A DNA stretch of 64,000 nucleotides from Flavobacteriaceae bacterium. GTDB lineage: Bacteria; Bacteroidota; Bacteroidia; Flavobacteriales; Flavobacteriaceae. Shown in pieces: positions 9,131 to 16,980 of this stretch. The notes under the pieces are model-generated. The model was not told the origin of the DNA, did no database searches, and worked only from the letters and a program-made list of their open reading frames with translations. Within the stretch, counting starts at the first letter, position 1. Every line of letters begins with the position of its first letter. Made by a program: the position numbers and the translations under genes. Where the stretch lies: contig JANQMD010000013.1 of the NCBI GenBank assembly GCA_028280265.1, forward strand, positions 27,744 to 91,743, in the 5' to 3' direction.

Positions 9131-11008
9131 TTACCCTTTTAACCAAGCATTTCTTAAAATCACTTTTGGATTGTCAGCTCCTAAATCTTGAACTTTTAAA
9201 CTAGAGATCTGTGTAGTAGCTTTCACCATTTTTCCTTCTAAAGAAACCTCTTTGCCATCTCTAACAACTTTCAGCTTTATAGGATCTCCTTCTTTCCATT
9301 GGAAAGACTTTCCAATAATTTGACGAGCATTTTGTAAATTAATTTCTTCATCGTTTACAGACTTTAGAATATCTCCAGCTTTCACGCCTAACGCCTCTAG
9401 AGCTGTGTGCGATCTTTTTAGGAAATAAATTTCTTGGTTTCCGTTTACAGAGATGAATGGAGTATTACTTCTGTCTAAGAAAAAACTGGTTTCCACAGTT
9501 TCTGTCTTCTCTTCAACCCCAACTTTTGAAAACAAAGCATTGTAATCAATTGGAGTATTTCCTACAACGTGATTTTTGAAGAATTCACCAACAGCAGGAT
9601 AGGTCATTTTTACGATCTCATCAATAATTAAGTCATCTTTAAATGGTTTTTTAGCACCGTACTTTTCAGATAAATCTTTCATTAAATTTCGAATACCATA
9701 AGCTCCTTTGCTCTCTTCTCTTAAAATAATGTCTAAACTCATACCAATGAGTGCTCCCTTCATGTAAACATTGCTATAATTCTTAGCATACGGTTCATCC
9801 AAGATGTTTTTACTCATTTTGGTAAATGACATGTTATCATCAAAACGCTTTGACGTGCTAATTTTTTGTTGCATTGCGTCGATGAAAGCTTGTTCGTCAA
9901 TAAGCCCCTGATTTACTTGAAATAGATTTGCAAAATATTCAGTCACACCCTCATACATCCATAAGTGTTGCGACATGTTAGGTTCATTAAAATTGAAGGA
10001 GTGAATTTCTTCAGAATGAACAGATAATGGGGTTACAATATGAAAAAATTCATGAGAAATAGTTCCATTAATCATTCCATCTGAAAGCTGTTGCTTTGTA
10101 TACGTTTCTGGATAAACAACAGTAGTTGAAGATAGGTGTTCTAGAGCTCCAAAACTATTCCACTTGTACACTTGCGGATCGAAGAGATATACTAAAATAT
10201 TATACTCGTTGGTCGTTTTAAAACCTTCTAAGAAATTGGTTTGTGCTTCCACCATCTTCTTCAGAGCTTCTTCCACATCCTTTGCAGCATGTACATTGTT
10301 AGGCGAATAAACAGCCAAAGTAACATCGATTCCATTTATATTGAAACTCACAGAATTTTTTGGAGCATACATAATTGGATTGTCAGAAATCTCATCGTAA
10401 CGAGAAGCAATGAATACATCTCCTGTGTTGGTTTCTTTGGTTGTATTCTTATTAATCAATGAAGAGGTTTCGTATAAATTCTCTGGATGACTCACCGTAA
10501 TTTCATAAGGATATTCTTTTTTCCCCTGGAAATAACCTACAAAACCAGGAAGATTTAAGAAGAAATTTTTATCCTTTTCAATATTCGTTCCAGCCATGAC
10601 ATAGATTTTGTGCTCTTTTTCAGAATCAAAAGTGTCTTCCACCCAGTAAGAAACTTTGTCAAGATTTTTAGCATTGTCTACTTGCCAAGAATTGGTATCT
10701 AGTTTTTTAACGGGCATTTCATTTCCGCTATTGTCATAGGCTTTAAAGTCTACAATAAACTTACCGTAATCGCTGATGGCATAAGTCCCAGGAACGATTG
10801 CAGGAATTTGATACACCACATTATCTTCTTTTATTTTTTGAGGATTGACAGTCACTTGAACTTTGTCATCGACAACATTGTTTAAATCAATAGCAATTTC
10901 TATTGTCTTGTTTTCTTTTTTGGCTAGTTTGGTTGTTGAGCAGCCACTAAGGATGACTAGACCGATGACTCCTAAAAGTAATTTTCTCATAAGTTTGTTG
11001 TATTTCAT
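9131..11008 (-). CDS. M61 family peptidase with PDZ domain, lipoprotein
   Basis: HEFFHIVTPLSVHSE; C-terminal PDZ-like LGVKAGDILKSVNDEEI; lipobox VILSGCS; start uncertain (MKYNK or MRKLL). Confidence 0.87.
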   Translation of the reverse strand: MKYNKLMRKLLLGVIGLVILSGCSTTKLAKKENKTIEIAIDLNNVVDDKVQVTVNPQKIKEDNVVYQIPAIVPGTYAISDYGKFIVDFKAYDNSGNEMPVKKLDTNSWQVDNAKNLDKVSYWVEDTFDSEKEHKIYVMAGTNIEKDKNFFLNLPGFVGYFQGKKEYPYEITVSHPENLYETSSLINKNTTKETNTGDVFIASRYDEISDNPIMYAPKNSVSFNINGIDVTLAVYSPNNVHAAKDVEEALKKMVEAQTNFLEGFKTTNEYNILVYLFDPQVYKWNSFGALEHLSSTTVVYPETYTKQQLSDGMINGTISHEFFHIVTPLSVHSEEIHSFNFNEPNMSQHLWMYEGVTEYFANLFQVNQGLIDEQAFIDAMQQKISTSKRFDDNMSFTKMSKNILDEPYAKNYSNVYMKGALIGMSLDIILREESKGAYGIRNLMKDLSEKYGAKKPFKDDLIIDEIVKMTYPAVGEFFKNHVVGNTPIDYNALFSKVGVEEKTETVETSFFLDRSNTPFISVNGNQEIYFLKRSHTALEALGVKAGDILKSVNDEEINLQNARQIIGKSFQWKEGDPIKLKVVRDGKEVSLEGKMVKATTQISSLKVQDLGADNPKVILRNAWLKG

Positions 11009-11270
11009 GTTCGTAGGACGAAACATTAACTTTTTTGTTACGTATTTGAAGTCGCAAAAATAAGATAGTTTGTGAATTATGACTGTTAAGAATTTGTGAG
11101 AGTTTTTTACAGGGTCGAGTCATCAAACCAATGAGAAAACACTTTTTTATGAATTCCTAGCTTTACTTCGACACGCTCATCCTGACACGCAGGAATGACA
11201 AATCGTTTAATGCTTTCTTTTTTAGATTTTTAAGAGTGTATTTGCAATGATTTCTTATATTGAAATGACA

Positions 11271-11810
11271 TTAACTGCATATTTTACAATCTTTTTTATC
11301 TTGAATTTCACCTACAAGATGACCTTTGTCGTTTAAAGAAAATCCACAACAATCCATAAAACCTTGAGCAATAAGTTTACGAGCTCTTTGAATTTGAGAT
11401 TTTACTGTTGGTATAGGAATGCCTAACTGATTGGCTACTTCTGACTGTTTCAGCCCCTTAATGTCTGATAAGAAAATGGGATCACGGTATTTTTTAGGGA
11501 GCCCTAATAATATGCCATGCAAGCAATCTTCTTCGGTATGTGAATCTTCTACGATTTCGGATTCAGATTCGAAATGAGCTATTTCAAAAGTCTGATTGGA
11601 TTGTTTGAAATAATCCACCATTGTATTTCTTGCTATGGAAAAAATCCAAGGCTTTAATTTCGTTAAATCATTTAGCGTATGAAGCTTGGTATGAATTTTT
11701 AAAAAAACTTCTTGTGTGATATCATTAGTCACAACAGAATCTTTTACTCTACTAAGAATAAAATGTTTAACGTCTTGAGAGTATGTGGTCCAAACTTCTT
11801 GTGTGGTCAT
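11271..11810 (-). CDS. sigZ: RNA polymerase sigma factor, SigZ-like
   Basis: sigma-70 regions 2 and 4 (DITQEVFLKIHTKLHTL..KPWIFSIARNTMVDYFKQ; GLKQSEVANQLGIPIPTVKSQIQRAR), C-terminal DCCGF...DCKIC. Confidence 0.8.
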   Translation of the reverse strand: MTTQEVWTTYSQDVKHFILSRVKDSVVTNDITQEVFLKIHTKLHTLNDLTKLKPWIFSIARNTMVDYFKQSNQTFEIAHFESESEIVEDSHTEEDCLHGILLGLPKKYRDPIFLSDIKGLKQSEVANQLGIPIPTVKSQIQRARKLIAQGFMDCCGFSLNDKGHLVGEIQDKKDCKICS

Positions 11811-11832
11811 ATATAAGTCATATAAATGAAAT

Positions 11833-11900
11833 GTCATTGCGAAGGAAGAATAACTGAAGCAATCTCATAATACGGACTGCTACGTTTCCCTCGCAGTGAC
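11833..11900. repeat. dispersed palindromic repeat (GTCATTGCGA...TCGCAGTGAC)
   Basis: 68 bp with near-perfect inverted ends gtcattgcgaagga / ttccctcgcagtgac. Confidence 0.65.
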
Positions 11901-11907
11901 AGTAAGT

Positions 11908-12018
11908 TTAACAACAATTACAACTAGAGCAATTGCAGTTCTGACAAGTACAACTTTTACAATTGCCACTTACGCATTCTGTACAATCACATGCACATTG
12001 ATTTTTATCTTTTGTCAT
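11908..12018 (-). CDS. 36-aa Cys-rich (metallothionein-like) peptide
   Basis: MTKDKNQCACDCTECVSGNCKSCTCQNCNCSSCNCC, 12 Cys of 36; below ORF-track length cutoff. Confidence 0.7.
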   Translation of the reverse strand: MTKDKNQCACDCTECVSGNCKSCTCQNCNCSSCNCC

Positions 12019-12105
12019 TCTATGAAATTTTTAAAATTCATAAAGTAGACCTAAAAGATATAAAAAAGATGCAATTTTTTTAAATTATTTTATTTTCAAA
12101 AATTA

Positions 12106-12135
12106 TTGAAAGTTTTAAATTATTTTATATCTTTG
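12106..12135 (+). promoter_or_regulatory. promoter for GbsR/MarR gene (TTG-N19-TATCTTTG)
   Basis: -7 TATCTTTG at 12128-12135, TTG at 12106-12108; ATG at 12140. Confidence 0.5.
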
Positions 12136-12139
12136 TTGC

Positions 12140-12643
12140 ATGAAGTTAGAAGAGGCTAAAATAAAATACATTCACACTTGGGGTAGTTTGGCTACCAGCT
12201 GGGGAATCAATAAAACCATGGCACAAGTACACGCTCTATTGTTAACCTCTATTGAGCCTCTTTCAGCAGAAGACATTATGGAAGCATTAAAGATATCTCG
12301 GGGAAATGTGAATATGAATGTGAGAGCTTTAATAGATTGGGGAATAGTTCGCAAAGAATTCATAGTAGGAGAGCGCAAAGAATTTTTTGTAGCAGATAAA
12401 GATATCTGGGAATTATTTAAGCAAATTACCAAAGAGAGGAAGAAAAGAGAAATAGAACCAGTTCTTAGAGTCTTGGAAGATCTCCAAGATTTAGAAGAAT
12501 CTGGCGAAGAAGCCGAGCAATTCAAAAAGCTTCTGAAGGATTTATCTTCCGTAACAAATACGGTAAATGGTATTTTAGATAAAGCCATTAAGGCAGATGA
12601 ACATTGGCTGTTATCTAATTTTACTAAGATGATAAAAAAGTAA
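12140..12643 (+). CDS. GbsR/MarR family transcriptional regulator
   Basis: WGINKTMAQVHALLLTSIEPLSAEDIMEALKISRGNVNMNVRALIDWGIVRKEFIVGERKEFF. Confidence 0.85.
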   Translation: MKLEEAKIKYIHTWGSLATSWGINKTMAQVHALLLTSIEPLSAEDIMEALKISRGNVNMNVRALIDWGIVRKEFIVGERKEFFVADKDIWELFKQITKERKKREIEPVLRVLEDLQDLEESGEEAEQFKKLLKDLSSVTNTVNGILDKAIKADEHWLLSNFTKMIKK

Positions 12644-12698
12644 AAAAATTTAAAAAAAAATTTTCAATAATTCCTGAAAGTTTAAAAACAATAAAAGA

Positions 12699-13040
12699 AT
12701 GATATACATTAGTTACATACTTTATTTACTACTTAGTAGTTGTATTGTGTTTTGGGTAGGAGACTTTTGTTATCAAAATGGTAAAGTATATATATCAAAT
12801 TACTTTCCAAATCATTTGAATATTGGAAATAGAATTAACAGACTACTACGCATCGCTTACTATTTGTTAAATATAGGTCTAACAGTCTTTAGTTTGTACT
12901 CCATAAACAATATTGAAAATCTGGAAATGATGGTGGTAGAAGTGAGTGAAATGCTTGGTTTCATTTTACTAATCATTGGGGTTTTACACTTCAATAATAT
13001 CATTATGATTTCTGTATTATATAAACATTTTAAAAATTGA
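12699..13040 (+). CDS. small integral membrane protein
   Basis: 113 aa, several TM segments, paralog-like to the next ORF. Confidence 0.6.
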   Translation: MIYISYILYLLLSSCIVFWVGDFCYQNGKVYISNYFPNHLNIGNRINRLLRIAYYLLNIGLTVFSLYSINNIENLEMMVVEVSEMLGFILLIIGVLHFNNIIMISVLYKHFKN

Positions 13041-13044
13041 AATT

Positions 13045-13446
13045 ATGAGCACTAATTATGAATTACTATCGTATCTTATTTATTTACCTGTAAGTATCTT
13101 ATTAACTACTTATGTATCTCACCATTTATTCAAGCATGGAAAGATCTTTATGTTAGATATTTTCCATCAGAAAACAGCTATAGCTTTAGCTACCAATAAA
13201 CTTTTTAAAATTGGATTTTATTTAGTGAATATTGGTTTTGCTATGCGAATTATAAAAGTATACCTAATTGAGAACTCTCAGCAATTGGTAGAGGTTCTAA
13301 GTGCTAAAATAGGAGGATTTTCCATCTATTTGGGTATAGTAATGATCCTATTTATTCTGTTTTTCTTAAAAGGAAGAAAAGCAAGTAGAAGTCTCAAAAG
13401 AGGCGAAGAAGAGCAAAATACTATTGAGCAAACGACAGTCATATGA
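13045..13446 (+). CDS. small integral membrane protein
   Basis: 133 aa, TM segments; shares KLFKIGFYLVNIGF-type segment with preceding ORF. Confidence 0.6.
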   Translation: MSTNYELLSYLIYLPVSILLTTYVSHHLFKHGKIFMLDIFHQKTAIALATNKLFKIGFYLVNIGFAMRIIKVYLIENSQQLVEVLSAKIGGFSIYLGIVMILFILFFLKGRKASRSLKRGEEEQNTIEQTTVI

Positions 13447-14336
13447 AAATTATTATCGCAGGAGGAACAGGATATCTGGGACGGTTATTATCCAGTCATT
13501 TTTTAAAAGATCAAAAGAATAAAATCTTCATTTTATCTAGAACTGAAAAATTGAACAAAAGAAATCTTCATTATCTAAAATGGGATGGGAAAACAAGAGG
13601 TTACTGGGAGCAATTTCTAGAAGATGCAGATGTATTAATTAATCTAGCTGGAAAATCTGTTAATTGCAGGTATACATCAGAAAATAAAGAAGAGATTTAT
13701 GCAAGTCGAACTGAAAGTACCCATATTTTATGTCGTGTTGTACAAGATTTAAAAAAGCCTCCCAAAGTTTTTATTCAATCATCTTCAGCGACCATCTACA
13801 GGCATTCGGAAGATAAGTTAATGACAGAAAGAAGAGGAGAAATAGGAGTTGATTTTTCTATGGATGTTTGTAAAAAATGGGAAATAGTATTCAATTTATA
13901 TAAACTTCCAAAGACGAAAAAAATCATTACAAGAACATCAATAGTAATGGGAAATAAAGGAGGAGCTTTGCCAATGATAAAAATGTTAGTGATGCTTGGA
14001 TTTGGAGGAAAGCAAGGTAATGGAAAGCAATTCATTAGCTGGATTTCTGAAGAAGATTATGTTCGATCGATCATTCATCTTTTGAAACAAGAAGAAGGAG
14101 TCTATAATCTTTGTGTTCCGAATCCATTGAAGAATGAGACATTTCAGAGGAAACTAAGAATGAAACTAGGTATGTACTTTGGATTAAATACTCCGGAGTG
14201 GTTATTGAAATTAGGATCGAGAATTGTTGGAGCAGAACCAGAATTGATTTTAAAAAGCAGAAGAGTATATCCTGAAAAATTACTGAAAACAGGATTTAAC
14301 TTTAAAACAAATAATTTCGATGCGCTAACCATCTGA
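13443..14336 (+). CDS. TIGR01777-type SDR (NAD-dependent epimerase-like) protein
   Basis: MKIIIAGGTGYLGRLLSSHFL..VLINLAGKSVNCRYTSENKEEI..SRTESTHIL; C-terminal DUF1731-like. Confidence 0.85.
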   Translation: MKIIIAGGTGYLGRLLSSHFLKDQKNKIFILSRTEKLNKRNLHYLKWDGKTRGYWEQFLEDADVLINLAGKSVNCRYTSENKEEIYASRTESTHILCRVVQDLKKPPKVFIQSSSATIYRHSEDKLMTERRGEIGVDFSMDVCKKWEIVFNLYKLPKTKKIITRTSIVMGNKGGALPMIKMLVMLGFGGKQGNGKQFISWISEEDYVRSIIHLLKQEEGVYNLCVPNPLKNETFQRKLRMKLGMYFGLNTPEWLLKLGSRIVGAEPELILKSRRVYPEKLLKTGFNFKTNNFDALTI

Positions 14337-14357
14337 AACTATGAAAAAGAAGAAAGT

Positions 14358-14383
14358 AAAAACGCCGCAATTGCGGCGTTTTT
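14358..14383. terminator. intrinsic terminator, bidirectional
   Basis: AAAAACGCCGCAATTGCGGCGTTTTT. Confidence 0.7.
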
Positions 14384-14385
14384 AA

Positions 14386-15618
14386 TTATTGTATGATAAG
14401 TTTTTTACTTAACTCATTAGAACCAGAGGTGACTTTTAAAATATAGAGTCCACCTTTTAAAGCTGATATGTCTATTGTTTGTCTACTCAATCGATGATTT
14501 AAGTCCGCTTTAAAAACACTTCTTCCAGCAAGATCAAACAATTGCATTTTAGCATTTTCACTTAAAATATTATTCGCTGTGCTCAAGCGCAATTCGTTTT
14601 CAATAGGGTTAGAGAGTATTGCAAATGATTGTTCAAATACATTTGAATCTACTGACAATACATTGGTTTTAAATTGTGATCTAATAGTGTTCAAATGCGC
14701 TAAAGATCTTGTCATTTGTCCTTGGGTAAACATATACATACACGCATCATCTACGTAATCCATATAATTCATAGTCAATGACTTATTCCCGCAAAAGACA
14801 ATAGAGCCAGGAGTAGGACAACCAGACGCAGAGCTATCTATGTTAGGTGTGTCACTTACACCATCATCGCTACTACAACTACCACTTGCCCAGGGGTGAT
14901 CTAAATTTAAATAATGTCCAACCTCATGTGTTGTTGTCCTGCCCAAATTATAAGGCGAATTGGGACTAAAAATACCACAGCCACTTCCCGCTCCAAAGGC
15001 TTGGTCGTCCATAACAACAGCATCACCTGAACTAGGGTTACCTCCTAATGGAGCATATCCAAGTACACCACCGTCTAAATTTTTTACGATGATGTTGAGA
15101 TAGCCTGCCCATTTGGGATCACTATCAGTAGTTTGACCCTGATTATTCTGGCCATAAATATATCCGACAGTTACTGCTATATTTCCCTCAGTGAGTCCCG
15201 TACCAGTTGGGTGATTTTTAGTAGCTAATCTAAATTGTACATCTAAGCTTCCTGCATTGATGCCAGGGTATTGAGCACTAGCTGTTGCCCAATTAGAAAA
15301 ATCTGCATTGGTCTGTCTGTAATCGGCATTTAAGATATCTACTTGTTGTTTTGCCATATTCTCAAGGCACGTTCTATCAGAAGCATTTCCATTGATAAAG
15401 TGAACAGCTACAGGAATAACAATGGTTGCTCTTTTAAAATTAGATCTTTGTAAGTTTTCGTATTCTCTTTGAAAAGCTTCTTGACTTGCATCATATTGGG
15501 CTTTGAATACAGGATCTTGTAGTTTCTGTTTCATGTATTCTTCAGTACCGCACGATCTTTGTGCGTACAAACTTATGCTAAAAATAGCAACAATAAGGAG
15601 AGTAATTTTTTGTTTCAT
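14386..15618 (-). CDS. M43 (pappalysin-like) secreted zinc metalloprotease with T9SS C-terminal domain
   Basis: TTHEVGHYLNLDHPW; MNYMDYVDDACMYMFTQGQ; C-terminal sorting domain ..GGLYILKVTSGSNELSKKLIIQ. Confidence 0.9.
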   Translation of the reverse strand: MKQKITLLIVAIFSISLYAQRSCGTEEYMKQKLQDPVFKAQYDASQEAFQREYENLQRSNFKRATIVIPVAVHFINGNASDRTCLENMAKQQVDILNADYRQTNADFSNWATASAQYPGINAGSLDVQFRLATKNHPTGTGLTEGNIAVTVGYIYGQNNQGQTTDSDPKWAGYLNIIVKNLDGGVLGYAPLGGNPSSGDAVVMDDQAFGAGSGCGIFSPNSPYNLGRTTTHEVGHYLNLDHPWASGSCSSDDGVSDTPNIDSSASGCPTPGSIVFCGNKSLTMNYMDYVDDACMYMFTQGQMTRSLAHLNTIRSQFKTNVLSVDSNVFEQSFAILSNPIENELRLSTANNILSENAKMQLFDLAGRSVFKADLNHRLSRQTIDISALKGGLYILKVTSGSNELSKKLIIQ

Positions 15619-15664
15619 ATATGTTATATTAATTTTGGATATCAGGTTGTAAATACAAATTTTC

Positions 15665-16876
15665 TTACTGCACGATAATTTTTTTACTTAGCTCATTAGG
15701 TCCAGATGACAGCTTTAGAACATATAAACCGCCCTTTAAAGAAGAAATATTGATTCTTTGCTCACTTAAGCGGCTATTTAAGTCAGCTTTAAAAACACTC
15801 TTTCCAGTTAAATCAAACAACTGTACCTTGGCATTTTCATCCAGAATATTGTTAGCGGTACTTAATCGCAATTCGTTTTCAACAGGATTGGAAAGTATGG
15901 CAAAAGATTGCTCAAATACATTTGAATCTACAGACAGCACATTGGTTTTAAATTGCGATGTAATAGTATTCAAATATGCTAAAGATCTTGCCATCTGCCC
16001 CTGAGTAAACATGTACATACACGCATCGTTTACGTAATCCATATAATTCATGGTCAGTGACTTGTTGCCACACAAGACAACAGAGCCAGGTGCAGGGCAA
16101 CCAGATGCAGAGCTATCAATATTAGGAGTATCACTTACACCATCATCACTAGAGCAAGTACTATTAGCCCAAGGGTGATCTAAATTCAAATAATGCCCAA
16201 CCTCGTGAGTAACAGTTCTACCCAAATCAAAATTATTAACTGGAACAACCACCCCACAACCGCTCCCAGTACCAAAAGCTTGGTCATCAATTACAGCAGC
16301 ATGTCCAGCATTAGGGCTTCCTCCCAAAGGGGCAAAACCTAAACTACCAATGTTCTTTACAAGAATGTTTAAGTATCCAGCCCAGTTAGAATCGGTATCC
16401 GTACCGCCTCCAAAATTATAACCTATGGTTACGGCTACATTTCCTTCAGTAAGTCCTGAGCCGCTTGGATGATTCTTAGTGGCTAGCCTAAATTGTACAT
16501 CTAAATTTCCTGCATTGATTCCTGGATATTGAGCACTAGCTGTTGCCCAATTAGAGAAATCCGCATTGGTTTTTCTATAGTCAGCATTAAGAATATCAAT
16601 TTGTGCTTGTGACATATTTTCCAGACAAGCTCTGTCAGAGGCATTTGATTCTGGGAAATGAATGGCTACAGGAATGATAATGGTTGCTCTTTGGAAATTA
16701 GATCTTTCCAAGTTTTTGTATTCTTTATGAAAAGCTTCTTGACTTGCATCATGTTGGGCTTTGAATACAGGGTCCTGTAGTTTATGGCTCATGTATTCTT
16801 CAGTCTCACACGATCTTTGTGCAAACAAACTCATGCTAAATACAACCATAATGAGGAGAGTAATTTTTTGTTTCAT
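15665..16876 (-). CDS. M43 secreted zinc metalloprotease with T9SS C-terminal domain (tandem paralog)
   Basis: VTHEVGHYLNLDHPW; collinear with preceding ORF over its full length. Confidence 0.9.
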   Translation of the reverse strand: MKQKITLLIMVVFSMSLFAQRSCETEEYMSHKLQDPVFKAQHDASQEAFHKEYKNLERSNFQRATIIIPVAIHFPESNASDRACLENMSQAQIDILNADYRKTNADFSNWATASAQYPGINAGNLDVQFRLATKNHPSGSGLTEGNVAVTIGYNFGGGTDTDSNWAGYLNILVKNIGSLGFAPLGGSPNAGHAAVIDDQAFGTGSGCGVVVPVNNFDLGRTVTHEVGHYLNLDHPWANSTCSSDDGVSDTPNIDSSASGCPAPGSVVLCGNKSLTMNYMDYVNDACMYMFTQGQMARSLAYLNTITSQFKTNVLSVDSNVFEQSFAILSNPVENELRLSTANNILDENAKVQLFDLTGKSVFKADLNSRLSEQRINISSLKGGLYVLKLSSGPNELSKKIIVQ

Positions 16877-16980
16877 ATATGTTATATTAAGTTGAACCCC
16901 AGATTATAAAGATAATTCTTTTTTTTTCTTACAACCTGAAGCTATTAATACAACAGCCTAATATAAAATTACCCTACTTT

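Noticed and set aside
12172-12588. 138-aa antisense ORF opposite the GbsR/MarR gene
   Set aside because: Ser/Thr/Leu-rich shadow translation of a well-supported gene; no recognizable domain.
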